A DNA stretch of 64,000 nucleotides from Acuticoccus sp963704595 (GCA_963704595.1 OY969922.1:3100001-3164000), one strand, 5' to 3'; shown: positions 52,363 to 61,636, counted from the stretch's first letter. Program-made: numbers and translations. The notes: a model not told the origin generated them from the sequence alone.

Positions 52363-52638
52363 TCAGCCCCGGTAGTGCTGCACCTTGGTGGCGCGCAGCC
52401 CGGCGAGGCCGTGACGGTCGATGAGGGCGTTCCAGTTGAGGAATTCCTCGATCGTGAGCGTGTAGCGGTCGCACGCCTCTTCGATGGACAGGAGGCCGCC
52501 GCGCACCGCGGCCACCACCTCCGCCTTGCGCCGGATCACCCAGCGCTTGGTGTTGGCCGGCGGCAGGTCCGCGAGGGTCAGCGGAGTGCCGTCGGGGCCG
52601 ATGACATAACGGTAACGGGGCTGTGGATACTCGGACAT
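52363..52638 (-). CDS. sciP: SciP-like CtrA inhibitor (DUF1153)
   Basis: A 91-residue DUF1153 protein closely matching Caulobacter SciP, which binds the master regulator CtrA and blocks its transcription-activating contact in G1 cells. The conserved core is visible almost end to end: YVIGPDGTPLTLADLPPANT, KRWVIRRKAEVVAAVRGGLL and SIEEACDRYTLTIEEFLNW, the latter forming the helix-turn-helix-like part. The start at 52638 (MSEYPQPRYRYV) is preferred over 52662. A CtrA-like site lies 58 bases upstream. The gene is divergent from mnmA. Confidence 0.92.
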   Translation of the reverse strand: MSEYPQPRYRYVIGPDGTPLTLADLPPANTKRWVIRRKAEVVAAVRGGLLSIEEACDRYTLTIEEFLNWNALIDRHGLAGLRATKVQHYRG

Positions 52639-52695
52639 GATCGAACTCGATACGCAACGCACAAACTTGACAACCGGACTAAAGCGCCCCGGTCA

Positions 52696-52710
52696 TTAAC
52701 AGCCGCCTAA
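52696..52710. promoter_or_regulatory. Candidate CtrA binding site between sciP and mnmA
   Basis: TTAA-N7-CTAA (52696-52710) matches the CtrA consensus TTAA-N7-TTAA at 7 of 8 positions, in the 119-base divergent gap. It is 58 bases before the sciP ATG. Confidence 0.4.
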
Positions 52711-52757
52711 TCGACGCGATGTTGCCGTTTGCGAAGAATGCGCCTAGCTAACGCCCT

Positions 52758-53915
52758 ATGAGCGCGAACGAGACAAATAGCCTGGACCTGCCCGGACGGC
52801 CGCAGGACCACCGCGTGGTGGTCGCGATGTCGGGCGGGGTCGATTCGTCCGTCGTGGCGGGCCTGCTGGCCGCCGAGGGGTTCGACGTCATCGGCATGAC
52901 GCTGCAGCTCTACGACCATGGCGCCGCGACCCAGAAGAAGGGCGCCTGCTGCGCCGGCAGCGACATCCACGACGCTCGCCTCGTCGCCGACCGGCTCGGC
53001 ATCGCGCACTACGTTCTCAACTACGAGAGCCGCTTCCACGAGGGCGTGATCGAGGCCTTCGCGGACGCCTATGCCCGCGGCGAGACGCCGGTCCCCTGCA
53101 TCGCCTGCAACCAGACCGTCAAGTTCACCGACCTTCTCGCCGCCGCCCGCACGCTGGGCGCCTCCGCGCTCGCCACGGGCCACTATGTCGCGAGCCGCAC
53201 GGTGGACGGCCGCCGCCGCCTCTACCGCCCGCACGACGAGCGGCGCGACCAGAGCTACTTCCTCTTCGCCACCACCCCCGAGCAGCTCGAGTTCGTGCGC
53301 TTTCCGCTCGGAGACATGCCGAAGGACCGGGTGCGCGAACTCGCCGCGGAAATGAACCTCGTCGTCGCCGACAAGCCGGACAGCCAGGACATCTGCTTCG
53401 TCCCCGACGGACGCTACGCGAAGATCGTCGCCGCGATGCGTCCGGACGCGACGCAGGCCGGCGACATCGTCCACGTCGACGGCCGCGTCCTCGGCCGCCA
53501 CGAGGGCGTCATCAACTACACCGTCGGCCAGCGCCGCGGCCTCAACATCGCGCTCGGCGAGCCGCTGTTCGTGGTCGCGATCGACGCCGAGCGGCACCGG
53601 CTGATCGTCGGCCCGCGCGAGGCGCTCGCGACCCACAAGGTCACGCTGCGCGATTCCAACTGGCTCGGCGAACCGCTGGCCGAGGGCGAGGAGCGCGCCG
53701 TGTTCGCGCGTGTCCGCTCCTCCCGCCCGCCCCGGCCGGGCATTGCCCGCGTGTCCGGCGGCGTCTTCACGGTCGATCTCGTCGGCGGCGAGGAAGGGGT
53801 CGCCCCCGGCCAGGCCTGCGTCCTCTACGACACCGATGCCGCCGGCGCCGAAGTCCTCGGCGGCGGTTTCATCGAGCGGACGCCAGCATCCATCTCCTCC
53901 CTCGCCCTCGTCTGA
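52758..53915 (+). CDS. mnmA: tRNA-specific 2-thiouridylase MnmA
   Basis: A 385-residue enzyme that adds sulfur to U34 of Lys, Glu and Gln tRNAs. The PP-loop SGGVDS is at residues 25-30. The catalytic cysteine pair is Cys117 (PVPCIACN) and Cys213 (DSQDICFVPDG). The C-terminal beta-barrel that grips the tRNA (YTVGQRRGLNIALGEPLFVV and beyond) is complete. It begins at ATG 52758 and is followed 8 bases after its stop by a methyltransferase gene. Confidence 0.96.
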   Translation: MSANETNSLDLPGRPQDHRVVVAMSGGVDSSVVAGLLAAEGFDVIGMTLQLYDHGAATQKKGACCAGSDIHDARLVADRLGIAHYVLNYESRFHEGVIEAFADAYARGETPVPCIACNQTVKFTDLLAAARTLGASALATGHYVASRTVDGRRRLYRPHDERRDQSYFLFATTPEQLEFVRFPLGDMPKDRVRELAAEMNLVVADKPDSQDICFVPDGRYAKIVAAMRPDATQAGDIVHVDGRVLGRHEGVINYTVGQRRGLNIALGEPLFVVAIDAERHRLIVGPREALATHKVTLRDSNWLGEPLAEGEERAVFARVRSSRPPRPGIARVSGGVFTVDLVGGEEGVAPGQACVLYDTDAAGAEVLGGGFIERTPASISSLALV

Positions 53916-53923
53916 AGTTTACA

Positions 53924-54556
53924 ATGCCCGCATCAAAGCCCAGCGCCGTCGAAGGCAAGCACGTCAAATCCGCATACGCCCGCTGGGCGCCGGTCTACGA
54001 GATCATCGCGAGCCCGACGGTCCCGGCCCGCAAGGTCGCCGCGAAGCGCGTCAACGCCCTCGGCGGCCGCTTCCTCGAGGCCGGCGTCGGCTCCGGCTCC
54101 GCGCTCTCCCTCTACGGCGAGCACGTCACCCTCGTCGGCGTCGACCTTTCGCACGACATGCTGAAGATCGCCCGCCAGCGCGCGGCGAAGATGCCCAACG
54201 TCGAGGCCATCGCCGAGATGGACCTGATGACCCTCGGCCTGCCGGACAACTCGTTCGACGGCGTCGTGTGCATGTTCACGATGACGGCGGTGCCCGACCC
54301 GCGCCAGGTCCTCTCCGAGTTCGCGCGCGTGACGCGGCCCGGCGGCACGATCCTCGTCGCCAGCCACTTCGAGGCGAAGTCCGGCCCGTGGAAGGTGACG
54401 GACAAGCTCCTCGGCCCGTTCGGCAAGAATCTGGGCTGGAATCCGTCGCTTCCGGTGGAAGGTCTGCTCTCGATCCCCGGCCTCGACCTCGTCGGCAACG
54501 AGCCTCTGCCGCCGATGGGGATGATAACCCTCCTCACCTACCACAAGCCTGGTTGA
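53924..54556 (+). CDS. Class I SAM methyltransferase, PmtA-like phospholipid N-methyltransferase
   Basis: A 210-residue methyltransferase. The layout fits the Rhodobacter-type phosphatidylethanolamine N-methyltransferase: an amphipathic N-terminus (KSAYARWAPVYEIIASP) that would bind the membrane surface, motif I FLEAGVGSGSALSLY, the acidic LVGVDLSHDMLKIAR, motif II-III (FDGVVCMFTMTAVPDP) and a short C-terminal barrel strand. It would make monomethyl- to trimethyl-phosphatidylethanolamine (phosphatidylcholine). Ubiquinone/menaquinone methylases share the core, so the substrate is a likely but not certain call. Encoded 8 bases behind mnmA. Confidence 0.75.
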   Translation: MPASKPSAVEGKHVKSAYARWAPVYEIIASPTVPARKVAAKRVNALGGRFLEAGVGSGSALSLYGEHVTLVGVDLSHDMLKIARQRAAKMPNVEAIAEMDLMTLGLPDNSFDGVVCMFTMTAVPDPRQVLSEFARVTRPGGTILVASHFEAKSGPWKVTDKLLGPFGKNLGWNPSLPVEGLLSIPGLDLVGNEPLPPMGMITLLTYHKPG

Positions 54557-54596
54557 CTTCCCGGCGCCCATGCGGTTAATCCGCCGCATCCGGTCC

Positions 54597-54673
54597 GGCG
54601 GAGTAGCTCAGCTGGTTAGAGCAGCGGAATCATAATCCGCGTGTCGGGGGTTCGAGTCCCTCCTCCGCTACCA
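54597..54673 (+). tRNA. tRNA-Met (CAT), elongator
   Basis: A 77-base cloverleaf including encoded CCA. Acceptor stem 54597-54603 pairs with 54663-54669 (G1-T72 wobble); D-arm GCTC..GAGC; anticodon stem GCGGA/TCCGC with loop ATCATAA giving anticodon CAT; T-loop TTCGAGT. It closely resembles alphaproteobacterial elongator tRNA-Met; absence of initiator features (three G-C pairs in the anticodon stem, mismatched 1-72) supports this. CAT could in principle also be Ile2. Confidence 0.93.
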
Positions 54674-54731
54674 AGCCTCCGGCTTGTATCCTTCATTCCC
54701 TATCGGCCCATTTTCATTCCTTCGACGCCGC

Positions 54732-55637
54732 CTACGCAGCGAAACGCTGCTGCAGCGCGATGCTGATGCGGTCGGCGAAGCGGGCGGCGGCGACCGAGAG
54801 GGTGCGGCCGCTGAGCTGGCGCAGCGTCAGCATGCCGGGCGCGAGATCGCGGGCGGCGATGGGGACGGAGACGATGGGTTCGTCTTCGTCGCGCGCCGGT
54901 GCGCCGACGGGGATCTGGATCGTCACCGCGCCGGTCCGCGCGACATAGGCCTTCAGGAATTCGAACGAATTGCTTTCGAGCTGCGGCTCGACGGGGAAGC
55001 CCTTGCGCGCCATCGAGCGGTCGAGAAGGCGCCGGCCCTCGAACGTGCGCACCGGCAGCGCCAGCGGATGGTCGAGGAGCTGGCGCAGGCGCACTTCGGG
55101 CGCGGCGGCCAGCGGGTGGTCGCGGGACACGACGACGCCGATGTCCTGCCGGACGGCGGCCAGGATGTCGACCGTCGGCATGTCGTCGACGCCGTAGACC
55201 AGCGCGAGGTCGACCGAATAGTCCTCCACCGCGTCGATGGCGGCGAGATGGTCGAGGACGCGCACGTCGAACGTCACCTGCGGGAAGTCGGCGCGGTAGG
55301 CGGCGATCTCGTCCGGCAGGAAGTGGGGCGCGAGGGCCTGCGAGCAGGCGATCGCGACATGGCCGCGGCGCACGCCTTCGAGGTCCGCGAGGCGGGAGCG
55401 GAGGCGCTCGGTGCCGGCGAACTCCTCGCGGATGTGGTGGACGACGAGCTCGCCCGCCGCGTTGAGCCGCACGCCGGTCGCGAGCCGCTCGAAGATCTGC
55501 TGGCCGATCTCGGCCTCGAAGCCGCTCACACGGCGCTGCACGGCGGACGGCGTCAGCGCCAGCGTCTCGGCGGCGCGGCGGATCGAGCCGGTCCGGGCCA
55601 CGACGTCGATCACGCGGAAGGTGGTGAGGTGGCGCAT
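54732..55637 (-). CDS. LysR family transcriptional regulator
   Basis: A 301-residue LysR protein. The helix-turn-helix lies at residues 3-60 (LTTFRVIDVVARTGSIRRAA, then ETLALTPSAVQRRVSGFEAE). The periplasmic-binding-like effector domain follows (HVAIACSQALAPHFLPDEI). The start 55637 (MRHLTTFRV) is the canonical N-terminus. It is divergent from the ABC uptake operon beginning at 55776 and most likely controls it through the inverted repeat in between. Confidence 0.92.
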   Translation of the reverse strand: MRHLTTFRVIDVVARTGSIRRAAETLALTPSAVQRRVSGFEAEIGQQIFERLATGVRLNAAGELVVHHIREEFAGTERLRSRLADLEGVRRGHVAIACSQALAPHFLPDEIAAYRADFPQVTFDVRVLDHLAAIDAVEDYSVDLALVYGVDDMPTVDILAAVRQDIGVVVSRDHPLAAAPEVRLRQLLDHPLALPVRTFEGRRLLDRSMARKGFPVEPQLESNSFEFLKAYVARTGAVTIQIPVGAPARDEDEPIVSVPIAARDLAPGMLTLRQLSGRTLSVAAARFADRISIALQQRFAA

Positions 55638-55650
55638 CGGCGCGAGCCTC

Positions 55651-55703
55651 GTGTTGCGTTTTGGACAACGGACTGCGCACTTCATAGCAGAAGACAGCAA
55701 CAC
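55651..55703. promoter_or_regulatory. Inverted repeat in the LysR/ABC operon gap
   Basis: GTGTTGC (55651-55657) and GCAACAC (55697-55703), a perfect 7-base inverted repeat with a 39-base spacer, lie in the 138-base divergent gap. The wide spacing fits two LysR tetramer half-sites. Confidence 0.4.
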
Positions 55704-55775
55704 CGCGGAGTCCGCCATCATCCGGGCATGCCGCACCGTCAACGCGCCGCCAACTGCACGCCAGAAGGAATGACC

Positions 55776-56824
55776 ATGCTCCTCACGCGCCGCTCCCTCC
55801 TCAAGTCCACCGCCGCCGCCGGCCTCGTCGCAGGCACGGGCGTCCGTCGCCGCGTTCGCGCAGGACCCGGCCAAGCTCACCATGATCCTCAACTGGCGCT
55901 ACCAGGGCCCGCAGGCGTGGTTCTTCATCGCGCAGGACAAGGGCTACTTCGAGGAGTACGGCCTCGAGGTCCAGATGGACCAGGGCAACGGCTCGGGCGC
56001 TGCCGTCGGCGCCGTCGCCTCCGGCACCTACGACACCGGCTTCGGCGACGTGAACGCCCTCATCCAGCTCGCCGCCGACGAACCCGGACGAGGCGCCGAT
56101 CTGCGTCTACCAGATGTACAACAAGCCGCCGTTCACGGTGGCGGTGATGTCCGACAGCGGCATCGAGACCGCGGAAGGACCTCGAGGGCAAGCATCCTCG
56201 GCGGGGCGGCCAACGACGGCGCGCTGAAGCTGTGGCCGGCGTTCTCCTCCGTCGCAGGGCTCGACACGTCCGCCATCGAGATCACCAACTTCCAGCCGAA
56301 CCTGCGCGAGCAGATGCTGAAGTCCGGCCAGGTCGACGGCGTGTTCGGCTACGTCAACACCATCCGCTTCTCGGCCAAGCTCTCCGGCATGGACCCGGAC
56401 AAGGAGATCCGCTTCATCTCCTACGGCGACTACGGGATGGACCTTTATTCCAACGGCATCATCGTGCCGAAGAAGATGGCCGAGGAGCAGCCCGAGGTGG
56501 TGAAGGGGCTGGTGCGCGCCATCAACCGCGCCATCGCCGACACGCTGGCCGATTATCGACGCCGGGGTCGAGGCGGTCGCCTCGCGCGAGCCGCTCATCA
56601 ACAAGGCGGTCGAGAAGGAGCGGCTCGTCGCGACGCTGGCCGACGAGATGAACCACCCCGAGATCGCGACGCTCGGCCTCGGCAACATCGACCCCGAGCG
56701 CTTCCGGAAGGCGATCGACATCGTGGTGAAGGCCAACGACCTGCCGCGCACGCCCGAGGTCTCCGAAATCTTCACCGATGCGTTCCTTCCGCCGGAAGAC
56801 GAGCGGATCTACAAGCTGAGCTGA
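55776..56824 (+). CDS. ABC transporter substrate-binding protein (NMT1/SsuA-like), several apparent frameshifts
   Basis: About 347 residues when read through. An N-terminal twin-arginine-type signal (TRRSLLKSTAAAGLVAG) precedes the mature chain LTMILNWRYQGPQAWFFIAQ, DKGYFEEYGLEVQM and GSGAAVGAVASGTYDTGFGD, typical of the NMT1/THI5/SsuA binding proteins for thiamine-pyrimidine, sulfonates or similar small organics. Extra bases lie near 55845, 56085, 56173, 56193 and 56565; correcting them gives a continuous family-like chain (for example APICVYQMYNKPPFTVAVMS). ATG 55776 has AAGGA 6 bases upstream. It begins a four-gene operon. Confidence 0.86.
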
Positions 56825-56827
56825 ACG

Positions 56828-57623
56828 ATGGATCTTCACATGCAGGGGCAGGTCGCGGTGATCACCGGGACCTGCCAAGGGGATGGGCGCGGCGATCACC
56901 CGCGCCTTCGCCGAAGAGGGCGTCGACCTCGCGCTGTTCGGGCGCGACACCGACGCCATCGCGCCGGTCGCCGCCGAATGCCGCGCCATGGGCCGCCGGG
57001 TCGAGGTGTTCGCCTGTGACGTGACCGACGCCGCGGCCGTGGACGCGGCCGTCGCGAAGGTCGCCGAGGCGTTCGGGCGGATCGACATTCTGGTGAACGT
57101 CGCCGGCGGGACCGGGCCCGATCGGCAAGACCGGGGTCCGAGACCACCGCCGAGGAGTATGACGAGATCGTCTCGCTCAACATGGGCGGGCCGTTCCACA
57201 TGATCCGCGCCGTCGCGCCGCACATGCAGGCGCGAGAAGTTCGGCAAGATCGTCAACGTCGGCGGCACCTTCGGGATGAAGGGGAAGGCCGGGCGGCTCG
57301 CCTACTCCAGCTCCAAGTGGGGCCTGCGCGGGCTCACCAAGAGCTTTGCGATCGAGCTCGGCGGCGACAACATCAACGTCAACTGCGTGGCGCCGGGCAT
57401 GGTCGACGGGCCGCGCTTCCGCACCAAGGTGGTGCCGGAGATGGCCCGCCGCCTCGGCATCACCGAGGACGAGGCCGCCGAACGCCACGCCGCCGACTAT
57501 GCGCTGAAGCGCGTGTCGACCGACGAGGACATTGCGGCCGCGACCCTCTTCCTCGCGTCCGACCGTGCGCGGCAGCTCACCGGCGTCGACATTCCTGTCG
57601 ACGGCGGCTGGGCCGCGCTGTGA
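56828..57623 (+). CDS. SDR family oxidoreductase in the ABC operon, four apparent frameshifts
   Basis: About 263 residues when read through. Cofactor motif VITGTAKGMGAAITRAF (TGxxxGMG) spans a break near 56872; NVAGG for NNAG; catalytic Tyr-x3-Lys in LAYSSSKWGLRGLTKSF; C-terminal INVNCVAPGMVDGPRF and GVDIPVDGGWAAL. Further breaks are near 57118, 57140 and 57232. It would oxidise or reduce an alcohol/ketone, presumably the compound imported by the surrounding ABC system. It starts 3 bases after the binding-protein stop. Confidence 0.86.
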
Positions 57624-57693
57624 CGACCCCCTCCAGCAGCCTCGCGGCGCCGCGGCCCCTGCCGCGCGCCGACGGCTGACACGAAGGCCGCCC

Positions 57694-58555
57694 ATGGAAG
57701 CCCCTCGCCCGCCCGTGACGCAGCACCCGCTGATCCAGTTCGACGACGTGTCCGTCACCTACGGGCGCGGCAAGAAGGCGACCCCTGCCCTTGCGCCGAC
57801 GAGCCTCAGGGTGGCGTCCGGCGATTTCGTCGCCCTCGTCGGCCCGTCCGGCTGCGGCAAGTCGACGATCCTCAAGATCGTGTCGGAGCTTCTCGCGCCG
57901 TCCACCGGCCACGTCTTCTCGGGCGGGCGGGAGCTCGGCGCCAACCCGGTGCGGGTCGGCATGGCGTTCCAGTCGTCGACGCTGCTGCCGTGGAAGACGA
58001 TCCGCGCCAACGTGATGCTGCCGCTGAAGATCGTGCAGCCCTTCCGCGCAGAGTACCGCGCCAAGAGAAACGGCGAGTTCCGCGACCGCGTCGATGCGCT
58101 GCTGGAGCATGTCGGCCTGATCGACTTTGCCGAAAAGCACCCGTTCGAGCTTTCCGGCGGGATGCAGCAGCGGGCCAACCTTGCCCGCGCGCTGATCCAC
58201 GAGCCTGACCTCCTCCTCCTCGACGAGCCGTTCGGCGCGCTCGACCAGTTCACCCGCGAGGAGCTGTGGCTGACCTTGCAGGACCTGTGGCAGGAGCGGC
58301 GGTCCACCGTCCTCCTCGTGACCCACGACCTGCGCGAAGCGGCGTTCCTCGCCAACCGCGTCGATCGTGATGAGCCCCCGCCCCGGCCGCATCCTGGAGG
58401 ACCGTGCGATCGACTTCGCCCGCCCGCGCAGCCTCGACATCACCTACGAGGCGGAGTTCACGAAGATCGTGCAGGACCTGCGCGCGCTGATCGTGCGCAC
58501 GCCGACGGGCTCGGCGAAGGCGCGCAAGGCCGCGACGACGGGAGCTGCGGCATGA
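57694..58555 (+). CDS. ABC transporter ATP-binding protein (NitT/TauT family), one apparent frameshift
   Basis: About 287 residues when read through. Walker A LVGPSGCGKST, Q-loop MAFQSSTLLPW, signature FELSGGMQQRANLARAL, Walker B LLLLDEPFGALDQFTREEL and switch LLVTHDLREAAFLA, the pattern of SsuB/TauB ATPases. One extra base near 58364 separates the switch region from VMSPRPGRI; the remaining C-terminus continues to 58555. The stop overlaps the permease ATG (ATGA). Confidence 0.9.
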
Positions 58556-59315
58556 ACGAGACCGTGCGCCGCAAGATCTACTCGGCGATCCTCATCGTCG
58601 GCGTCTTCGTCCTGTGGGAGGCGGCGTGCCGGCTCTTCGGCATCTCCTCGCTGGTCCTCCCCAAGCCCAGCGAGATCTACACGACGTTCGTCCAGTACGC
58701 CCCGGCCATCGCGCCCGCACGCCTACCAGACGCTCTACACGACGCTCGTCGGCTTCGCCTTCGGCGTCGTCATCGGGCTGTCGCTGGGCGTCCTCATCGG
58801 CTCCTCCAGGCTGGCGTTCGACACGGCCTACCCGCTGCTGGTCGGCATCTCGTCCATTCCCAAGGTGGCGGTGGTGCCGATCTTCGTCCTGTGGTTCGGC
58901 GCCGGCACTGTGCCCGCGATCCTGACGGCGATGATCATCTGCATCTTCCCCATCGTCGTGAACGTCGCGACCGGGATCGCCACCGTGGAGCCGGAGCTCG
59001 AAGACGTGATGAAGTCGATGAAGGCGTCGAAGCTCGACATCCTTTGGAACGTCGGCCTGCCGCGCGTCGATGCCCTACTTCTTCGCCTCGCTGAAGGTGG
59101 CGATCACGCTGTCGTTCGTCGGCTCGGTGATCGCCGAGACGGTGGCGTCCAACCGCGGCATCGGCAACATGATGCTGGTCGCCTCCGCCTCGTTCAACGT
59201 GCCGCTGGTGTTTGCCGGCCTTGCGGTCCTCTCCGCCATGGGGGTGACGCTCTACGTGATCTTCTCGCTGATCGAACGGCGCGTCACCGGCTGGGCGACC
59301 CGCAAGGCCGCCTGA
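58552..59315 (+). CDS. ABC transporter permease (NitT/TauT family), two apparent frameshifts
   Basis: About 254 residues when read through, with six membrane helices. Family landmarks are an N-terminal helix (AILIVGVFVLWEAACRLFGI), the LVLPKPSEI turn, SSIPKVAVVPIFVLWFGAG, and the EAA loop LEDVMKSMKASKLDILWNVGLP that contacts the ATPase. Extra bases lie near 58720 (before AYQTLYTTLVGF) and 59072 (before MPYFFASLKVAI). It forms the membrane channel of the uptake system with the two upstream genes. Confidence 0.88.
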
Positions 59316-59319
59316 TCGC

Positions 59320-60495
59320 TCAGGGCGCCGGGCAGAGGGCGGGCGCCGGCCGCGGCAGCCGTTCGCGCGTGACGAACACCGCGCCGAGGCCGAGCGCTGC
59401 CATCGCCGCGCCTGCAAGCGACACGGCGGGGTAGCCGAGCCCCAGCGAGATCACCGCACCGCCGAGCGCCGCGCCCACGGCATTGCCGAGGTTGAAGGCG
59501 CCGATGTTGACCGCGGAGGCAAGGTTCGGCGCGTCCGCCGCGGCGCCCATCACGCGCATCTGCATCGGCGAGATCATCGCGAACGTCGCGATCCCCCAGA
59601 GCGCCATCAGGATCGCGGTCGGCAGCTGGTAGGGCATCAGTGCGGCGAACGCGACGAGGATGATTGAGAGCGAGCCGAGGACGACCACCAGCGTCCTGTC
59701 GACCGAGCGGTCGGCGAAGTGACCGCCGAGCCAGTTGCCGAGCCCGAGGCCGAGCCCGTAGATCACCAGCATGGCGGAGACGAACCCCGTGCTCCCCCCG
59801 GTCTCGCTGGTCAGGATCGGCGCGATGTAGGTGAACACGGTGAACATCGAGCTCGCGCCCAGCACCGTGAGCGCGAACGCGCCGAGCACCGGCCAGCGGC
59901 CGAGGACACTGAGTTCGGCCAGCGCGTTGCCCGCGCGTGGGGCCGCGGCGTCCGGCAGCGTGAACCGCAGAGCGAGCATGGTGACGAGACCCAGCGCCGC
60001 GATCCCCCAGAAGACGATGCGCCAGTCGACCACGTCGCCGACGTAGGTCGCGAGCGGGACGCCGACAACGTTCGCGACCGCAAGGCCCATGAACATCGTC
60101 GCGACCGCGCTCGCCCGCCGGTCGGGCGGGACGAGGCTTGCCGCCACCACCGCGCCGACGCCGAAGAACGCGCCGTGGTTGAGCGCGGTTACGAGCCGGG
60201 AAACCACCAGAAGCGCGTAGCTGTCGGACAGCGCCGTCAGCGCGTTGCCGGCGGTGAAGATGCCGGCGAGCGCGATCAGCAGCGTGCGCCGCTTCATCCG
60301 CCCGGTCGTGAGGATCATCAGCGGCGCCCCGACGAGGACGCCGATCGCATATGCGCTGACGAGGAGCCCCGCCGCGGGAATCGAGACGCCGAGGTCGGCT
60401 GCCATCACCGGCAGCATTCCCATCGGCGCGAACTCGGTCACGCCGATCCCGAAGGCGCCGGTGGCGAGGGCGAGAAGCGGTGGATTGATCTTCAT
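59320..60495 (-). CDS. MFS transporter, DHA1 drug/sugar efflux type
   Basis: A 391-residue 12-helix major facilitator protein of the AraJ/YdhP-like DHA1 group. Helix 1 (LLALATGAFGIGVTEFAPMG), the loop 2-3 motif A remnant (GRMKRRTLLIALAGIF), motif C-like helix 5 (AVANVVGVPLATYVGDVVDW region) and the long C-terminal half are complete. These carriers export sugars, arabinose analogues or drugs with proton antiport. It lies 14 bases behind an aldo/keto reductase gene on the same strand; both are divergent from a LysR regulator, a common three-gene arrangement. Confidence 0.9.
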   Translation of the reverse strand: MKINPPLLALATGAFGIGVTEFAPMGMLPVMAADLGVSIPAAGLLVSAYAIGVLVGAPLMILTTGRMKRRTLLIALAGIFTAGNALTALSDSYALLVVSRLVTALNHGAFFGVGAVVAASLVPPDRRASAVATMFMGLAVANVVGVPLATYVGDVVDWRIVFWGIAALGLVTMLALRFTLPDAAAPRAGNALAELSVLGRWPVLGAFALTVLGASSMFTVFTYIAPILTSETGGSTGFVSAMLVIYGLGLGLGNWLGGHFADRSVDRTLVVVLGSLSIILVAFAALMPYQLPTAILMALWGIATFAMISPMQMRVMGAAADAPNLASAVNIGAFNLGNAVGAALGGAVISLGLGYPAVSLAGAAMAALGLGAVFVTRERLPRPAPALCPAP

Positions 60496-60509
60496 GGTGC
60501 GAACTTCTC

Positions 60510-61544
60510 TCAGACCAGCGCCGGGTTCAGGCGGGCAAAACCTTCCTGCTGGCGGTAGGGCGTGTGCGGATAGGGCGGCAGCTGATCGGAGGCCTTGTCC
60601 AGAAGCGCGATCTGTTCGGCGGCGAGCGACCAGCCCACTGCCCCGAGATTTTGCCGCAGCTGGCTCTCGTTGCGCGCGCCGATGATGACGGAAGACACCG
60701 TCGGGCGGGTCAGGAGCCAGTTGAGCGCGATCTGCGGGACGGTCTTGCCAGTCTCTTCGGCCACCACATCGAGCGCATCGACGACATTGTAAAGATGCTC
60801 CTGCGCGACCGGCGGGGCGAATTGCTCGGTTTCGTGCAGTCGGCTGCCGTCCGGCACCGGTTCGCCGCGGCGGATCTTGCCCGTCAGCCTGCCCCAACCC
60901 AGCGGGCTCCAAACCAGCGCGCCGACACCCTGGTCCGCGCCGAGCGGCATCAGGTCCGCCTCGTAGGCGCGGCCGATCAGCGAGTAGTACACCTGGTGCG
61001 CGACGAAGCGCGGCCAGCCGTGCCGGTCTGCGGCGGCGAGCGCCTTCATCAGCGCCCAGCCGGGGTAGTTCGAGACGCCCACCTGGCGGATCTTGCCGGC
61101 GGTGACGAGGCCGTCCAGCGTGCCGAGGAGCTCCTCGACCGGGGTCGACGCATCGAAGGCGTGGAGCTGGAAGATGTCGATATGGTCGGTGCCGAGGCGC
61201 TTCAGCGCAGCGTCCACCGCGCCGATGAGGCGACTGCGGGAGGCGCCCCAGTCTCCGGGGCCGTCGCCGGTCGGGAGGCCCGCCTTGGTGGAGATCAGCA
61301 CTTCGTTGCGGCGGCCCCTGATCGCTTCGCCCAGCACCTCCTCGGAGGCACGGTCCGAATAGACGTCGGCGGTGTCGAACAGGGTCACGCCGGCCTCGAG
61401 GCAGATGTCGACCAGGCGGCGCGCTTCGGTCGCGTCGCTTTTGCCCCAGGCGCTGAACAGCGGACCGCTGCCGCCGAAGGTTCCTGCACCGAACGCGAGT
61501 GCGGGGACGCGGAGGCCCGACCGTCCGAGTTGGCGATATTCCAT
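60510..61544 (-). CDS. Aldo/keto reductase
   Basis: A 344-residue NADPH-dependent aldo/keto reductase. The catalytic tetrad is in place: Asp57 and Tyr62 (LFDTADVYSD), Lys87 (LISTKAG) and His128 (DIFQLHAFD). Cofactor motifs WSPLGWGRLTGK and SVIIGARNESQLRQNLGA are those of the AKR11-13 type found with MFS efflux genes. It would reduce aldehydes in the cytoplasm. The start at 61544 (MEYRQLGRSG) is canonical. It is followed by the MFS gene in one transcript. Confidence 0.93.
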   Translation of the reverse strand: MEYRQLGRSGLRVPALAFGAGTFGGSGPLFSAWGKSDATEARRLVDICLEAGVTLFDTADVYSDRASEEVLGEAIRGRRNEVLISTKAGLPTGDGPGDWGASRSRLIGAVDAALKRLGTDHIDIFQLHAFDASTPVEELLGTLDGLVTAGKIRQVGVSNYPGWALMKALAAADRHGWPRFVAHQVYYSLIGRAYEADLMPLGADQGVGALVWSPLGWGRLTGKIRRGEPVPDGSRLHETEQFAPPVAQEHLYNVVDALDVVAEETGKTVPQIALNWLLTRPTVSSVIIGARNESQLRQNLGAVGWSLAAEQIALLDKASDQLPPYPHTPYRQQEGFARLNPALV

Positions 61545-61547
61545 GTG

Positions 61548-61636
61548 TCTCAAAGCTCCAGCGATTCCGGTTGCCCCGAAAGTGGACTCGATCGGCGGTG
61601 CGCAGTAGGAGGGCCCGAAGCCAAGGATCTTTGAGA
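61548..61636. promoter_or_regulatory. Divergent promoter region with shared leader element
   Basis: TCTCAAAG (61548-61555) and CTTTGAGA (61629-61636) are an 8-base inverted repeat placed immediately upstream of each divergent start codon. Read from each gene, both leaders have GGA(G/T)CTTTGAGA next to the ATG, so the repeat may be a LysR half-site pair or a matched ribosome-site element. Confidence 0.4.

Noticed and set aside
54597..54673. tRNA-Ile2 (CAT with lysidine) instead of tRNA-Met
   Set aside because: The body closely resembles alphaproteobacterial elongator tRNA-Met; no Ile2 identity features stand out, though a tool-based check would be final.
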